From: CAZMOK01 sp964567785
GTDB lineage: Bacteria > Bacteroidota > Bacteroidia > Bacteroidales > JAGOPY01
Direction: 5' to 3'
Length of the DNA: 18,953 nucleotides
Assembly (NCBI GenBank): GCA_964567785.1
Contig: CAZMOK010000055.1
Coordinates: 1-18,953 of the forward strand
The notes beneath the pieces were generated by a model. The model was not told the origin of the DNA and did not search any database. It worked only from the letters and a program-made list of their open reading frames with translations. How positions within the stretch are numbered: the first letter of the stretch is position 1; every line of letters begins with the position of its first letter. A program made the position numbers and the translations under genes. Below, in pieces: positions 1 through 7,809 of the stretch.

Positions 1-44
1 GAAGACATCTGGAAGACATCTGGAAGACATCTGGAAGACATCCG
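1..44. repeat. 11-bp tandem repeat, four copies
   Basis: Four head-to-tail copies of GAAGACATCTG (1-11, 12-22, 23-33, 34-44); the last has one change (T to C at base 10 of the unit). The array may continue left of the window. The last copy runs into a perfect 14-bp palindrome, GACATCCGGATGTC (37-50). The core CTGGAAGAC recurs in the 16-bp repeat at 17899-17930. It is not a CRISPR, because there are no spacers. Confidence 0.9.
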
Positions 45-59
45 GATGTCATCTCCCAC

Positions 60-89
60 AAAAAAGAAAGTGCGGCAGGGAGCCGCACT
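60..89 (-). terminator. Putative intrinsic terminator, minus-strand polarity
   Basis: AGTGCGGC (69-76) and GCCGCACT (82-89) form a perfect 8-bp stem with the 5-base loop AGGGA. On the minus strand the stem is followed by TTTCTTTTTT (complement of 59-68), the classic terminator layout. On the plus strand it is followed by TAACCAAAAACC, which is not a U-tract. No minus-strand gene is visible between 90 and 271, so the transcript it would stop is unknown. It could be a short RNA, or the hairpin could close a plus-strand gene lying left of the window. Confidence 0.45.
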
Positions 90-197
90 AACCAAAAACC
101 AAAATTTACGAATCAGACTTAATTTGCGCAATGTGTAACCTAACACATTTTGGGTGGATTTGCTTCGCTAAATTATAACCATATTCCAGCCTGCCGT

Positions 198-232
198 GTT
201 AAAGAAGTTTAAGATACGTTAATAAATGTTAA
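198..232 (+). promoter_or_regulatory. Four TTAA half-sites at exact 10-bp spacing upstream of the kinase gene
   Basis: GTTAA (198-202), TTTAA (208-212), GTTAA (218-222) and GTTAA (228-232) start exactly 10 bases apart, so they face the same side of the helix. OmpR/PhoB-family regulators bind direct half-sites about 10-11 bp apart, and the operon downstream encodes such a regulator. If transcription starts near 273, as the -7 box at 260-267 implies, the array covers roughly -75 to -41, a usual activator position. Autoregulation is an inference; the region is AT-rich, so chance cannot be excluded by eye. Confidence 0.4.
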
Positions 233-259
233 TTACTGCTGATAATGTGGGGTTTACAG

Positions 260-267
260 TATTTTTG
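260..267 (+). promoter_or_regulatory. Bacteroidetes -7 promoter box for the two-component operon
   Basis: TATTTTTG matches the Bacteroidetes consensus TAnnTTTG exactly. It ends only four bases before the ATG at 272, so a start a few bases downstream would give a leaderless or nearly leaderless mRNA. I see no clear -33 TTTG element, which fits an activator-dependent promoter or a chance match in AT-rich DNA. Confidence 0.4.
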
Positions 268-271
268 AACC

Positions 272-1705
272 ATGAAGAAAAAACTGAATATCTTCATAAC
301 CCTTGCCGTATTCATCGCATTCGCTATGATAGGACTGCTCGTAATCCAGGTGTTCTGGCTGCGTAGCGACCTCCTCGTTAGAAAAGTCAACTTTGAACGT
401 GATGTGGCCGAAGCCGGTAGCAACGTGGTCAAAAAAATTGAACTGATAGAACTTTCTGAACTCTATAAAAATAAACGAATTACACCGCAGCAACCTGAAG
501 AATTCCAGTCTGCCATGGATTCCATTAACAGGATACTCCTTATGGAAATGCAGGATATAACAACGCAAAAAGAACTGGAAGTCTTTATCAATAAGTTTTT
601 CATGTACCGCGACGTCATGGAAAACGCCTTCCTGCCCCTCCATAATCCCCCAGTAAATAAAAGAGTGGATGAGAAAATACTCGACTCCCTTATCAACCTT
701 GAACTGGAAAACAGGAATATCACCACCGAATATGAATACGCCATCTTCAATCCCTTTAAAGATGACCTTATAATGGAGAAAACAGGTAAGTATACCGAAA
801 AGCTTACCAAACCCGACGAAGTATTCCAGTTCGAACTGTTTCCCGAAGAAATACACTCAACCCCCGATTTTCTGATCCTCTACTTTCCTAATGAACAACA
901 ATACCTTGTCGGCCAGATGTGGAATTTCCTGGGCATATCAATCTTCCTGATGCTGACCATCATCCTCGCATTTATATACTCCATCCGTACAATCGACCAG
1001 CAAAGAAAACTCTCGGAAATGAAATCCGACTTCTTCAACAACATGACCCACGAGTTCAAAACCCCGGTGTCAACCATATCCCTGGCCTGCGAAGCCCTTA
1101 TGGATAAAGACATTCAAAAGTCGGAAGACCTGATTAAAAATTATATCGGGGTCATCAGCGAAGAAAACCGCCGGCTTGGCTATATGTCGGAAATGATCCT
1201 GCAATCAGTGGCTATGGAAAAAGGAGAACTTCAAATGAAAAAAGAAGCCGGGGATGTGCATGAGATCCTATCCGATGTCATACGCAACATTGGGATACAG
1301 GTGGAAATCAAAGATGGGCAAATAGTGAAAGACTTCAAAGCAGAAAGTTCTGTAATTGAGCTGGACAAGGTACATATGACCAATGTTTTCCAAAACCTGC
1401 TCGATAACGCCAATAAATACAGCCCCGTAAAGCCGCATATCGTGGTTGCCACTAAAAATACAGATGACGAACTGCTGGTATGGATCAGCGATAACGGCAT
1501 CGGAATATCAAAATCGGACCAGAAAAAGATATTTGAGAAACTCTACCGTGTGCCTGCCGGAAATATCCATAACTTCAAAGGTTTCGGACTCGGACTGAGC
1601 TATGTTAAGACTATTATTGAAAAACACGGCGGAACGGTGAGGCTCGAAAGTGAACCCGAAAAAGGTACTACCTTTGAAATAAGCTTACCCCTTAACAGTA
1701 ATTAG
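272..1705 (+). CDS. rprX: Membrane sensor histidine kinase, RprX-like
   Basis: 477 aa. It senses an unknown signal, autophosphorylates on His and passes the phosphate to the regulator encoded next. Visible parts in order: membrane helix about 8-29, extracytoplasmic sensor region about 30-215, second helix about 217-239, then the H-box with MTHEFKTP (phospho-acceptor H260). The HATPase domain has the N-box NLLDNANKYSP (375-385), the G1 box DNGIGI (407-412) and the G2 box GFGLGLSYVK (437-446). All catalytic motifs look intact. The start at 272 places the first helix as an N-terminal anchor; the next Met lies inside that helix. The regulator gene begins 15 bp downstream, indicating an operon. 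The RprX name rests on the architecture and the close RprY-like partner. Codon use is more AT-rich than in the genes at the right end. Confidence 0.9.
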   Translation: MKKKLNIFITLAVFIAFAMIGLLVIQVFWLRSDLLVRKVNFERDVAEAGSNVVKKIELIELSELYKNKRITPQQPEEFQSAMDSINRILLMEMQDITTQKELEVFINKFFMYRDVMENAFLPLHNPPVNKRVDEKILDSLINLELENRNITTEYEYAIFNPFKDDLIMEKTGKYTEKLTKPDEVFQFELFPEEIHSTPDFLILYFPNEQQYLVGQMWNFLGISIFLMLTIILAFIYSIRTIDQQRKLSEMKSDFFNNMTHEFKTPVSTISLACEALMDKDIQKSEDLIKNYIGVISEENRRLGYMSEMILQSVAMEKGELQMKKEAGDVHEILSDVIRNIGIQVEIKDGQIVKDFKAESSVIELDKVHMTNVFQNLLDNANKYSPVKPHIVVATKNTDDELLVWISDNGIGISKSDQKKIFEKLYRVPAGNIHNFKGFGLGLSYVKTIIEKHGGTVRLESEPEKGTTFEISLPLNSN

Positions 1706-1720
1706 CAAGTTGAAAAGAAA

Positions 1721-2416
1721 ATGAAAGAGGAAACAAAGATCTTACTGGCTGAAGATGACAAGAACCTGGGTACCATCCTTAAAGCCTACCTCGAGGCTAA
1801 AGGATTCCCCACTTCCCTCTACATCAACGGTAAAGAGGCGCTGGATGCCTACCAGAAGAAACAATTCGACTTTTGTATCATCGATGTGATGATGCCGGTG
1901 AAAGACGGTTTCACCCTCGCCGGGGAGATCAGGAGCATGGATAAGAAAGTTCCTATACTCTTCCTTACAGCAAAGTCGATGCAGGAAGATAAGCTCAAAG
2001 GTTTTGAAATAGGTGCCGATGACTATCTGACCAAACCGTTCAGCATGGAAGAGCTCCTGGCCAGGATAAGGGCGATACTCAGAAGGGCGAGCGAAAGGAC
2101 CGGCAGCGCTGCAGGCAAGGAGAAATATAAAATAGGGAAACTGATATTTGATTATAACCGCCAGGTGCTTATCTCCAATAAAGAGGAAGAAAAACTCACA
2201 TCAAAAGAATCTGAACTGTTGAAACTGCTTTGCGAAAGAATGAACGATGTGCTCGACCGGAGCGTGGCCCTCAAAAGGATCTGGCAGGACGACAGCTACT
2301 TCAATGCCCGCAGTATGGATGTGTACGTCACAAAGCTCAGGAAATACCTTAAAGCTGATCCCGCTGTTGAGCTGATCAATGTGCATGGAGTGGGATTTAA
2401 ACTGGTAGTAAAATAG
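1721..2416 (+). CDS. rprY: OmpR/PhoB-family response regulator, RprY-like
   Basis: 231 aa. DNA-binding regulator paired with the preceding kinase. The receiver domain (about 5-120) shows the acidic pair D12/D13, phospho-acceptor D55 in DVMMP, switch T83 in FLTAK and the conserved K105 in TKPF. The C-terminal half (about 135-230) is a winged helix, with the stretch YFNARSMDVYVTKLRKYL typical of the Bacteroidetes RprY group. In Bacteroides fragilis, RprX/RprY were described through effects on tetQ expression, and the Porphyromonas gingivalis RprY is linked to stress responses; the role here is unknown. The 10-bp-spaced half-sites at 198-232 are a candidate target for self-regulation. The gene ends 65 bp from the convergent sulfotransferase gene, with no strong terminator between them. 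Confidence 0.92.
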   Translation: MKEETKILLAEDDKNLGTILKAYLEAKGFPTSLYINGKEALDAYQKKQFDFCIIDVMMPVKDGFTLAGEIRSMDKKVPILFLTAKSMQEDKLKGFEIGADDYLTKPFSMEELLARIRAILRRASERTGSAAGKEKYKIGKLIFDYNRQVLISNKEEEKLTSKESELLKLLCERMNDVLDRSVALKRIWQDDSYFNARSMDVYVTKLRKYLKADPAVELINVHGVGFKLVVK

Positions 2417-2481
2417 CCACGGCTTATTCAATGAAAATACAGATCATCCAAAGGGTAGGGCGCAGGATTAAAGCATCCTTA

Positions 2482-4620
2482 CTATAATCTGATCAATTTT
2501 TTCGTTAGGGTTCTGTCATTTGCCGTGATCCTGAGAAGGTAGATCCCCGGTGGATATTCGCCCAGGTCGAGCTGCCTGCCGGCTACCTGTTCCCTGTTCA
2601 GCAATATTTCCCCACTGGGACTGATCACCGACAGATTCGTGATTTCCCCAGGGTCGATCCCCCGGATGGTATAGATTCCCCTGCCTGAAGGGTTCGGGCC
2701 TACTATCACCCTGCTCAGCTTCCCTTCCTCAACCCCCGCTTCTTCATTGGCTATGGCCCTCACATGAACCTGCTTGCCGATACGCCTGATGAGGTCTTCC
2801 TCATCAACATTGTTGCAGACGGTCAGCACGTCCCTGTACACACCAATGGTATCGGGGTAAAAATAGAGGCTCAGTAACCGGTTATCCCCCGGTGAAATTG
2901 ACATGGGCAATTCCTCAGGGTCGGCCTCGAAATACCCCGTATGGGAATCAACATGGTTGATCACAAGATGGGTGTCAAGGTTGTTGGTTATCTCAACAAG
3001 CTTCTTCCCACTCCCCTGGTAATATACTTCCCCGAAATTGAGTGTATCATCCGTAAAATCGAATGCATCAGTTTCCCATTTGTACCGGTAGGCACGATAA
3101 TTTATGTTATCAAAATAAACCTCCAGGGCAACAGATCCATCGGCATGGAATTCTGTGATGCCGGGCACACCTGATCCCCAGCCTATAACTCTTCCTCCGG
3201 TCTCAACTTCCTGCATATTCCCCATGATCACAGACCATATATCGGGATCGGTCCTCCACCTGCGGATCAAAGTTGCCGTCATATTCTCTTCATCTATTTC
3301 ATATTCAACACCACTCGAGAATTTGGGATCGGGATGGTGCTGACCGTTGTCGAAAATAGACAGGTTCCCGTCCGATAAGATCCTTGCATCATGCTGGTAA
3401 TCAAAACCAAGTGTATCGTTAACGAAGGTGAACTGGTTGTTTTCACCGCCGAGCCTCCAGACGATTTCGCCGGTGCGCCGGTCAATCTTTGTTACCTCGT
3501 TCATGTTCCTTGAAGAGATGATGAGGGAAGTATCTGATTCAATTTCAATGGAGTTGGCATGGACATAGTCTACCAGGTCAGCAGTGATATCTTCGTATTC
3601 CGAAACATCCGTGATCTCAAAATGGTCCCAGCTCCTCCACTGGAAAACAACGTCTTTATTATCATCAAGTTCCTGGAATACAAAACCTACAACGGTAGCC
3701 CCGGGCTGACCACCAGGCACAACCGTGTCCATGTCGATCTGCTGGGCATCGGCTGTCATCACAAAGGCATGCCCGTTTGGCAGAAGGATGAACTCGTGAT
3801 GATCGGTAAAGGTGTACCCGTTCTGGACCTTGTAAATATCAGCCTGCTGCATTTTATTATCGAGCACAACATACCGATTATACGGCACATTCTCATGGTA
3901 GGCGATCATCCCGTTCGGCTGCAGGCTCAGGTTGTTGTTCTGGCTGGCGCTTTTCTTGTAATAGACCGGTGTACCGTAATTATCAAAAATGACCAGGTAA
4001 GCCGGGGCGCCGGGAAATACCCAGCCTCCCCAGGATGGCGCCATAAAGTAATACCCCTCTTCCGGAGGATTGTTTGATTTTACTATCTCGATTACCGGAA
4101 AATCATCGGGTAAGGTAGGGTCGTCATTTGTATTTCTGTTATAGGGTATTTTTTCGCCTGCCGGCGGATGGTGGGGCATGGCCGGCCATTCGTTGATCTT
4201 CTCAAGTATGTCGGGCCTGCTGTTTATGTTGATTACCCTGGGAGTAACGGAAAAACTGAACCGTATGTTCCCGGCCCTACCCGATCCAGTGGTTACAAGC
4301 TCACCCCTCAGGTCAACCGTAATTTTTTCCCCTTCATGGTATTTCCTCCCTGGCTTGAAGAACAGTGTCCTGGCGTCGGCCGATAAGCTGATACTTCCGG
4401 GGACCACTCCTGATTCCGAACCGGTCACGGTAAGCTCCACAGCGTCAAGGCTCGTCCTTTTTATAGGTTCCCCGATGCGAAGTGCAATGTTGTTCTCCGG
4501 CATAACAAGGTCTGACCCCGGCAGCGGGTTGATGTATTCAAAGTCAGATAGCTGTGCAATTGAATTGAAAGAGATGATAAATGTTGTTATCAGTACAATT
4601 AGCGTCTTTTGTTTGCTCAT
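2482..4620 (-). CDS. T9SS-exported arylsulfotransferase-family protein with N-terminal Ig-like domain
   Basis: 712 aa. Related to PAPS-independent aryl-sulfate sulfotransferases (ASST), which move sulfate between phenolic compounds. In order: signal peptide about 1-23 (ending SIAQ); SbsA/Big-type Ig-like domain about 26-128, absent from its neighbour; ASST-like propeller about 175-515; ASPM/HYDIN-like beta domain about 522-622; T9SS sorting domain about 636-712, with PNP at 642-644 and a basic LTKKLIRL tail. Candidate catalytic residues, placed by comparison with E. coli ASST: H275 (HHEF), H354 and N356 (HAN), R371 (SSRN) and H410 (QHDAR). H354-R371 spacing is 17, against 18 in E. coli. The only Cys is C602, outside the propeller, so the disulfide of the enterobacterial enzyme cannot form. 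Start codon lies 27 bp after the stop of the upstream paralogue, so they are probably co-transcribed. Substrate unknown; enzymatic activity inferred. Confidence 0.85.
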   Translation of the reverse strand: MSKQKTLIVLITTFIISFNSIAQLSDFEYINPLPGSDLVMPENNIALRIGEPIKRTSLDAVELTVTGSESGVVPGSISLSADARTLFFKPGRKYHEGEKITVDLRGELVTTGSGRAGNIRFSFSVTPRVININSRPDILEKINEWPAMPHHPPAGEKIPYNRNTNDDPTLPDDFPVIEIVKSNNPPEEGYYFMAPSWGGWVFPGAPAYLVIFDNYGTPVYYKKSASQNNNLSLQPNGMIAYHENVPYNRYVVLDNKMQQADIYKVQNGYTFTDHHEFILLPNGHAFVMTADAQQIDMDTVVPGGQPGATVVGFVFQELDDNKDVVFQWRSWDHFEITDVSEYEDITADLVDYVHANSIEIESDTSLIISSRNMNEVTKIDRRTGEIVWRLGGENNQFTFVNDTLGFDYQHDARILSDGNLSIFDNGQHHPDPKFSSGVEYEIDEENMTATLIRRWRTDPDIWSVIMGNMQEVETGGRVIGWGSGVPGITEFHADGSVALEVYFDNINYRAYRYKWETDAFDFTDDTLNFGEVYYQGSGKKLVEITNNLDTHLVINHVDSHTGYFEADPEELPMSISPGDNRLLSLYFYPDTIGVYRDVLTVCNNVDEEDLIRRIGKQVHVRAIANEEAGVEEGKLSRVIVGPNPSGRGIYTIRGIDPGEITNLSVISPSGEILLNREQVAGRQLDLGEYPPGIYLLRITANDRTLTKKLIRL

Positions 4621-4647
4621 AGTTTTGAAAAATAGAAAAAGTTCTGT

Positions 4648-6363
4648 TTATTTTTCTTTCAGGTATTTCACCGTATTTTTTGAACCGTCATCGAAATGGA
4701 TCTCTAACAGGTAAAGACCGGGGGAGAGATTCCCGGCATCGATTGTATGCTTTGTTGAATGATCCAAGACAAAAACTTTGGCTGCCGAGCCCTTTGCATC
4801 CCTGAAAACCACTCTGTTGACAGGATGTTCGCTTTCCAGGTTGATCAAGCCATGCCCCGGATTCGGATAGAGCCCGGTTACCCGTATGCTGCTTTTTTCC
4901 AGTCCTGCATCGCTGAAGCCATATCCTTCAACGAACAGTTGCTTTGCGAACCTCCGGTGCCTCTCCATGTACATATGGTCGTAGCACACGGTCACCCTGT
5001 CCCGGTATTGCCCTGTATCAGCAGGATTGAAATGCATGATCAGGGTGCCAGTTGAATCGGGCTCCAGGACAAGGGGCAACTGACCGGCAGGCAGTTCAAA
5101 AGCCTCCTCGAAGATCACCACATTATTTATCTGAACGGTATCGTCATAGTTGTTGGTGACATTTATTTCCATTTCAGCCGTAGTGTTGATAAGCACCTCG
5201 CCGAAACTTAAAGTATCCCTTTCGAATGAAAACACCTTGGGTTGCCAGGGATACCTGAAGGCCCTGTAGTGCTGCCCCTCGAATGAGATCTCAAGCGCTT
5301 TGCTGTTGTCGGGTCTGAATTCGGTAAGATTGGGGGATCCCGACCCCCATCCGGCAAGGACATTTCCGTTTTCAAGGCGGCGTGCACTTCCCATAATAAG
5401 TCCGAATATGTCGTCGGGATCGCTCCTGAAACGGGCCACCAGAGTAGCAGTCATTTCTTCCTCATCAACCTCGTACTCGATCACACTTGAGAACTGGGGT
5501 GAATGCTCAACGCCATTATCAAAAAGCTGAATGTTGCCGTTAGGTAGCTTCCGTACGTCATGCGGCATCGAGAAACGGATATCATCGTTTATGAAAGTGA
5601 ACATGTTGTTCTTGCCGCCAAGCCTCCAGATCACCTCTCCCGTGCCTCTGTGGACCCGTGTGATCTCGTTCAGGTTCCTCGGGCACAGAAGCATAGTGGT
5701 GTCCGTATCCAGTTCAATGGCGTTCAAATGCACAAAATCAATGAATGAGGGATCGGTAAGACTGACGAAAGCCTCATAAGTATCCGTGATCTCATAATAG
5801 TCCCAGGTGTTGTATTCCCTTACCAGTTCATTGCCTGGTGTAAACTCCTGTATCTTGTTACCTCGCACTGTTACACCTTTATGCCCCCCGGGAATTACCG
5901 TGTCCATATCCACCAGCCTGTCGTCCCAGCTTATCATCAGATAATTCCCGTTCTCAAGCAGGACCAGTTCGTGGAAATCGCTTCCGGAACCGTCACCATA
6001 TATATGGGAAACATCCCTGAACAGACTGTCCATAATATGAAAATGTGTGCCCCTGTCACTTCCGTAAAAAGTGATCATCCCGTTAGGCTGAAGCTTGAAA
6101 TCATACACGGGAACACCGTTGGTCGATTCATAGAAAACCGGCGTACCCCTGTCATCCATAATGATCATGTATGGCGGGAAGTTTTCCCATGTGCCCCAAT
6201 TTTCAAAAGGCGCAATGAAAAGGTAGCCTTCGGCTGTGCCCTCTTCCTTTACCAGGAATTCAAATTCGGGGAACTCCTCCGGCAGGCCGTTGTCCTGTGA
6301 TAAAACCGGGTGGCCCGTAAGAAAAGCTATAAGTACAGTAATTATTACAGATCTGATGGTCAT
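4648..6363 (-). CDS. T9SS-exported arylsulfotransferase-family protein, shorter paralogue
   Basis: 571 aa. Paralogue of the next gene in the operon, without the Ig-like domain. Signal peptide about 1-22 (ending VLSQ), ASST-like propeller about 32-375, ASPM/HYDIN-like domain about 380-482 and T9SS sorting domain about 492-571 (PNP 500-502). Candidate catalytic residues: H131 (FHEL), H212 and N214 (HLN), R229 (CPRN) and H268 (PHDVR). Spacings H212-R229 (17) and H212-H268 (56) equal those in the paralogue (354-371, 354-410), so both sets look maintained. Only two Cys (C227, C460). First gene of the pair; a TATATTTG box lies 65 bp upstream, at the 3' end of the lipoprotein gene. The two proteins probably act on related sulfated aromatics or glycans at the cell surface, but no substrate is indicated by the sequence. 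Confidence 0.85.
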   Translation of the reverse strand: MTIRSVIITVLIAFLTGHPVLSQDNGLPEEFPEFEFLVKEEGTAEGYLFIAPFENWGTWENFPPYMIIMDDRGTPVFYESTNGVPVYDFKLQPNGMITFYGSDRGTHFHIMDSLFRDVSHIYGDGSGSDFHELVLLENGNYLMISWDDRLVDMDTVIPGGHKGVTVRGNKIQEFTPGNELVREYNTWDYYEITDTYEAFVSLTDPSFIDFVHLNAIELDTDTTMLLCPRNLNEITRVHRGTGEVIWRLGGKNNMFTFINDDIRFSMPHDVRKLPNGNIQLFDNGVEHSPQFSSVIEYEVDEEEMTATLVARFRSDPDDIFGLIMGSARRLENGNVLAGWGSGSPNLTEFRPDNSKALEISFEGQHYRAFRYPWQPKVFSFERDTLSFGEVLINTTAEMEINVTNNYDDTVQINNVVIFEEAFELPAGQLPLVLEPDSTGTLIMHFNPADTGQYRDRVTVCYDHMYMERHRRFAKQLFVEGYGFSDAGLEKSSIRVTGLYPNPGHGLINLESEHPVNRVVFRDAKGSAAKVFVLDHSTKHTIDAGNLSPGLYLLEIHFDDGSKNTVKYLKEK

Positions 6364-6427
6364 AGTGTATGTTTGCTGATGTGCACTTCCGAGTGATTGA
6401 CGGCAGCACGGTTAATAATGGTTCAAG

Positions 6428-6435
6428 CAAATATA
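6428..6435 (-). promoter_or_regulatory. Bacteroidetes -7 box for the sulfotransferase pair
   Basis: Minus strand reads TATATTTG, an exact TAnnTTTG match. It lies between the stop of the lipoprotein gene (6440) and the ATG at 6363, predicting a leader of about 55-60 bases and transcription separate from the upstream gene. No convincing -33 TTTG is visible. Confidence 0.45.
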
Positions 6436-6439
6436 CTGA

Positions 6440-7687
6440 TTATTGCTGAAGAGGCGGGTCACTCTGTTCGTCAGATAGGTAGTATTCCTCCTCGGGGATA
6501 CGGCATATAAAGCCAAGGTCGTAACTATGATCGCGGATTATCCTCCAAAGGGTGGATGACCCCGGTCCTTTGTCCTTGTTGGTTAGAACAACAATGGTTT
6601 TGTCCTGTTTGAGGTCTTTGATGTAGAATGTCCTGAAGCCCCGCCACCAGCCGAAATGGAATACGGTGCTGTCTTCACTCTCTTTTATGCGCCAGCCAAA
6701 GCCGTAATTATCCTTGCGTTTCCAGTATTTCGGGCTGCCTGGTGTAAAGGCCTCCCTGAGGGTCGAATCACCAACCAGCTTATTGTACCTGAGGGCCTGG
6801 TCCCACTTGAAAAGATCGGCCGCAGAGGTGTAAATGCCCTTGTCGCCGGTTACGCCGTTCAGGTAATAATTCCTCTGGGGAATAAGCCTCCAGCTCCGGT
6901 AATAATGCCCCTGCACCTCAGCATCAGGATAGGGCGGGACAAGCGTATCCTGGTCCATGTTGTAAACGAAAGAATCGTCCATCCCCAGCGGATCAAAGAT
7001 CTTTTCCCTTACAAACTCGCTAAACGACAAGCCCGAGATCCTTTCCACTATGCTTGCCAGCAGTGCGTAGTTGGTGTTGCAATAGTGGAAGCCATTGTCA
7101 GGCCTGAAATAGGGGTTCGGCCGATAATTTGCGTAAAGCGACACCACCGCTTCATTGGTTAGCGGAACATGATGGTCGGGCCATTTTTCGTGGGCCACCG
7201 ACATGTACCTCGAAAGGCCTGAACGGTGGGTGAGCAGGTTGCGAATGCTTATGTTGGGGTAAGGAAATTCAGGAATGAATTGCTGGATAGTATCCTCGTA
7301 GTCCAGCTTGCCTTCTTCCTTCAGGATCATAATGGCCATTGCCGTGAACATCTTTGATACCGAGGCGAGCTGGAATGCCGAGTGGACTGTCAGCGGTTCT
7401 TTCGACCGGGTATCAGTAATTCCGTAAGCTTTGCAGAATACTTTCCGGCCCTTTTCGACATACAGCACACTGCCGTTGAACCAATGGTTATCTGCCATGC
7501 CTGAGAAAATGCTGTCGATCTGCCGCGCCCTCTTTTCAATCAGTTTTTCATCCAGGTCGATGAAAACACTGTCGGGGAAATAGGTGCTCAGTTCCGGCGG
7601 CCGCTCTTTCCTCTCACCTGCACCACAGGAAAAAAGAAAGATCAGTATGAAGGTAAATATCCCGTATTTCAACAAATTCAAATTCAT
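6440..7687 (-). CDS. Beta-lactamase-related serine hydrolase, lipoprotein
   Basis: 415 aa from the start chosen here. Serine hydrolase of the beta-lactamase/class C esterase/DD-peptidase fold (Beta-lactamase Pfam family). The frame is open to an ATG at 7813, but that adds 42 residues before a typical lipoprotein signal. Starting at 7687 gives a short charged N-terminus, a hydrophobic core and the lipobox LFSC (C21). An exact -7 box at 7721-7728 also supports 7687. Motifs: SVSK (nucleophile S109, K112), YCN (Y202-N204) and HFG (344-346) in the place of the third KTG/HxG motif. Likely attached to the outer membrane by lipid. The family includes peptidases, esterases and amidases, so the substrate cannot be named; true antibiotic resistance is unlikely. 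Genes on both sides encode T9SS cargo, but this protein has no sorting domain. Confidence 0.87.
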   Translation of the reverse strand: MNLNLLKYGIFTFILIFLFSCGAGERKERPPELSTYFPDSVFIDLDEKLIEKRARQIDSIFSGMADNHWFNGSVLYVEKGRKVFCKAYGITDTRSKEPLTVHSAFQLASVSKMFTAMAIMILKEEGKLDYEDTIQQFIPEFPYPNISIRNLLTHRSGLSRYMSVAHEKWPDHHVPLTNEAVVSLYANYRPNPYFRPDNGFHYCNTNYALLASIVERISGLSFSEFVREKIFDPLGMDDSFVYNMDQDTLVPPYPDAEVQGHYYRSWRLIPQRNYYLNGVTGDKGIYTSAADLFKWDQALRYNKLVGDSTLREAFTPGSPKYWKRKDNYGFGWRIKESEDSTVFHFGWWRGFRTFYIKDLKQDKTIVVLTNKDKGPGSSTLWRIIRDHSYDLGFICRIPEEEYYLSDEQSDPPLQQ

Positions 7688-7720
7688 GACAAGTGTTCCT
7701 GACAACTGCCGGAGCGCGGG

Positions 7721-7728
7721 CAAAAATA
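7721..7728 (-). promoter_or_regulatory. Bacteroidetes -7 box for the serine hydrolase gene
   Basis: Minus strand reads TATTTTTG, an exact TAnnTTTG match and identical to the box before the kinase gene. It lies 33 bp before the ATG at 7687, predicting a leader of about 25-30 bases. A TTTTTG sits 12 bp upstream, closer than the usual 17-20 bp for a -33 element. A start here would exclude the 7813 ATG, favouring the lipoprotein start. Confidence 0.5.
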
Positions 7729-7809
7729 AAACTTTAAGTGCAAAAATGGTTACCTGACCCTGTAGTGATCTGTAAAATAGGCTGCAGACCCCCCCGTAAT
7801 TGTCAACCT

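Noticed and set aside
254..856. 200-codon minus-strand frame opposite the kinase gene
   Set aside because: It lies wholly antisense to a kinase with complete motifs, is rich in Phe, His and Tyr as expected of a reverse-frame shadow, and has no recognisable domain.
2417..2481. Terminator between the convergent regulator and sulfotransferase genes
   Set aside because: Only a 5-bp AGGAT/ATCCT stem (2464-2468, 2475-2479) is visible, with no T-tract on either side.
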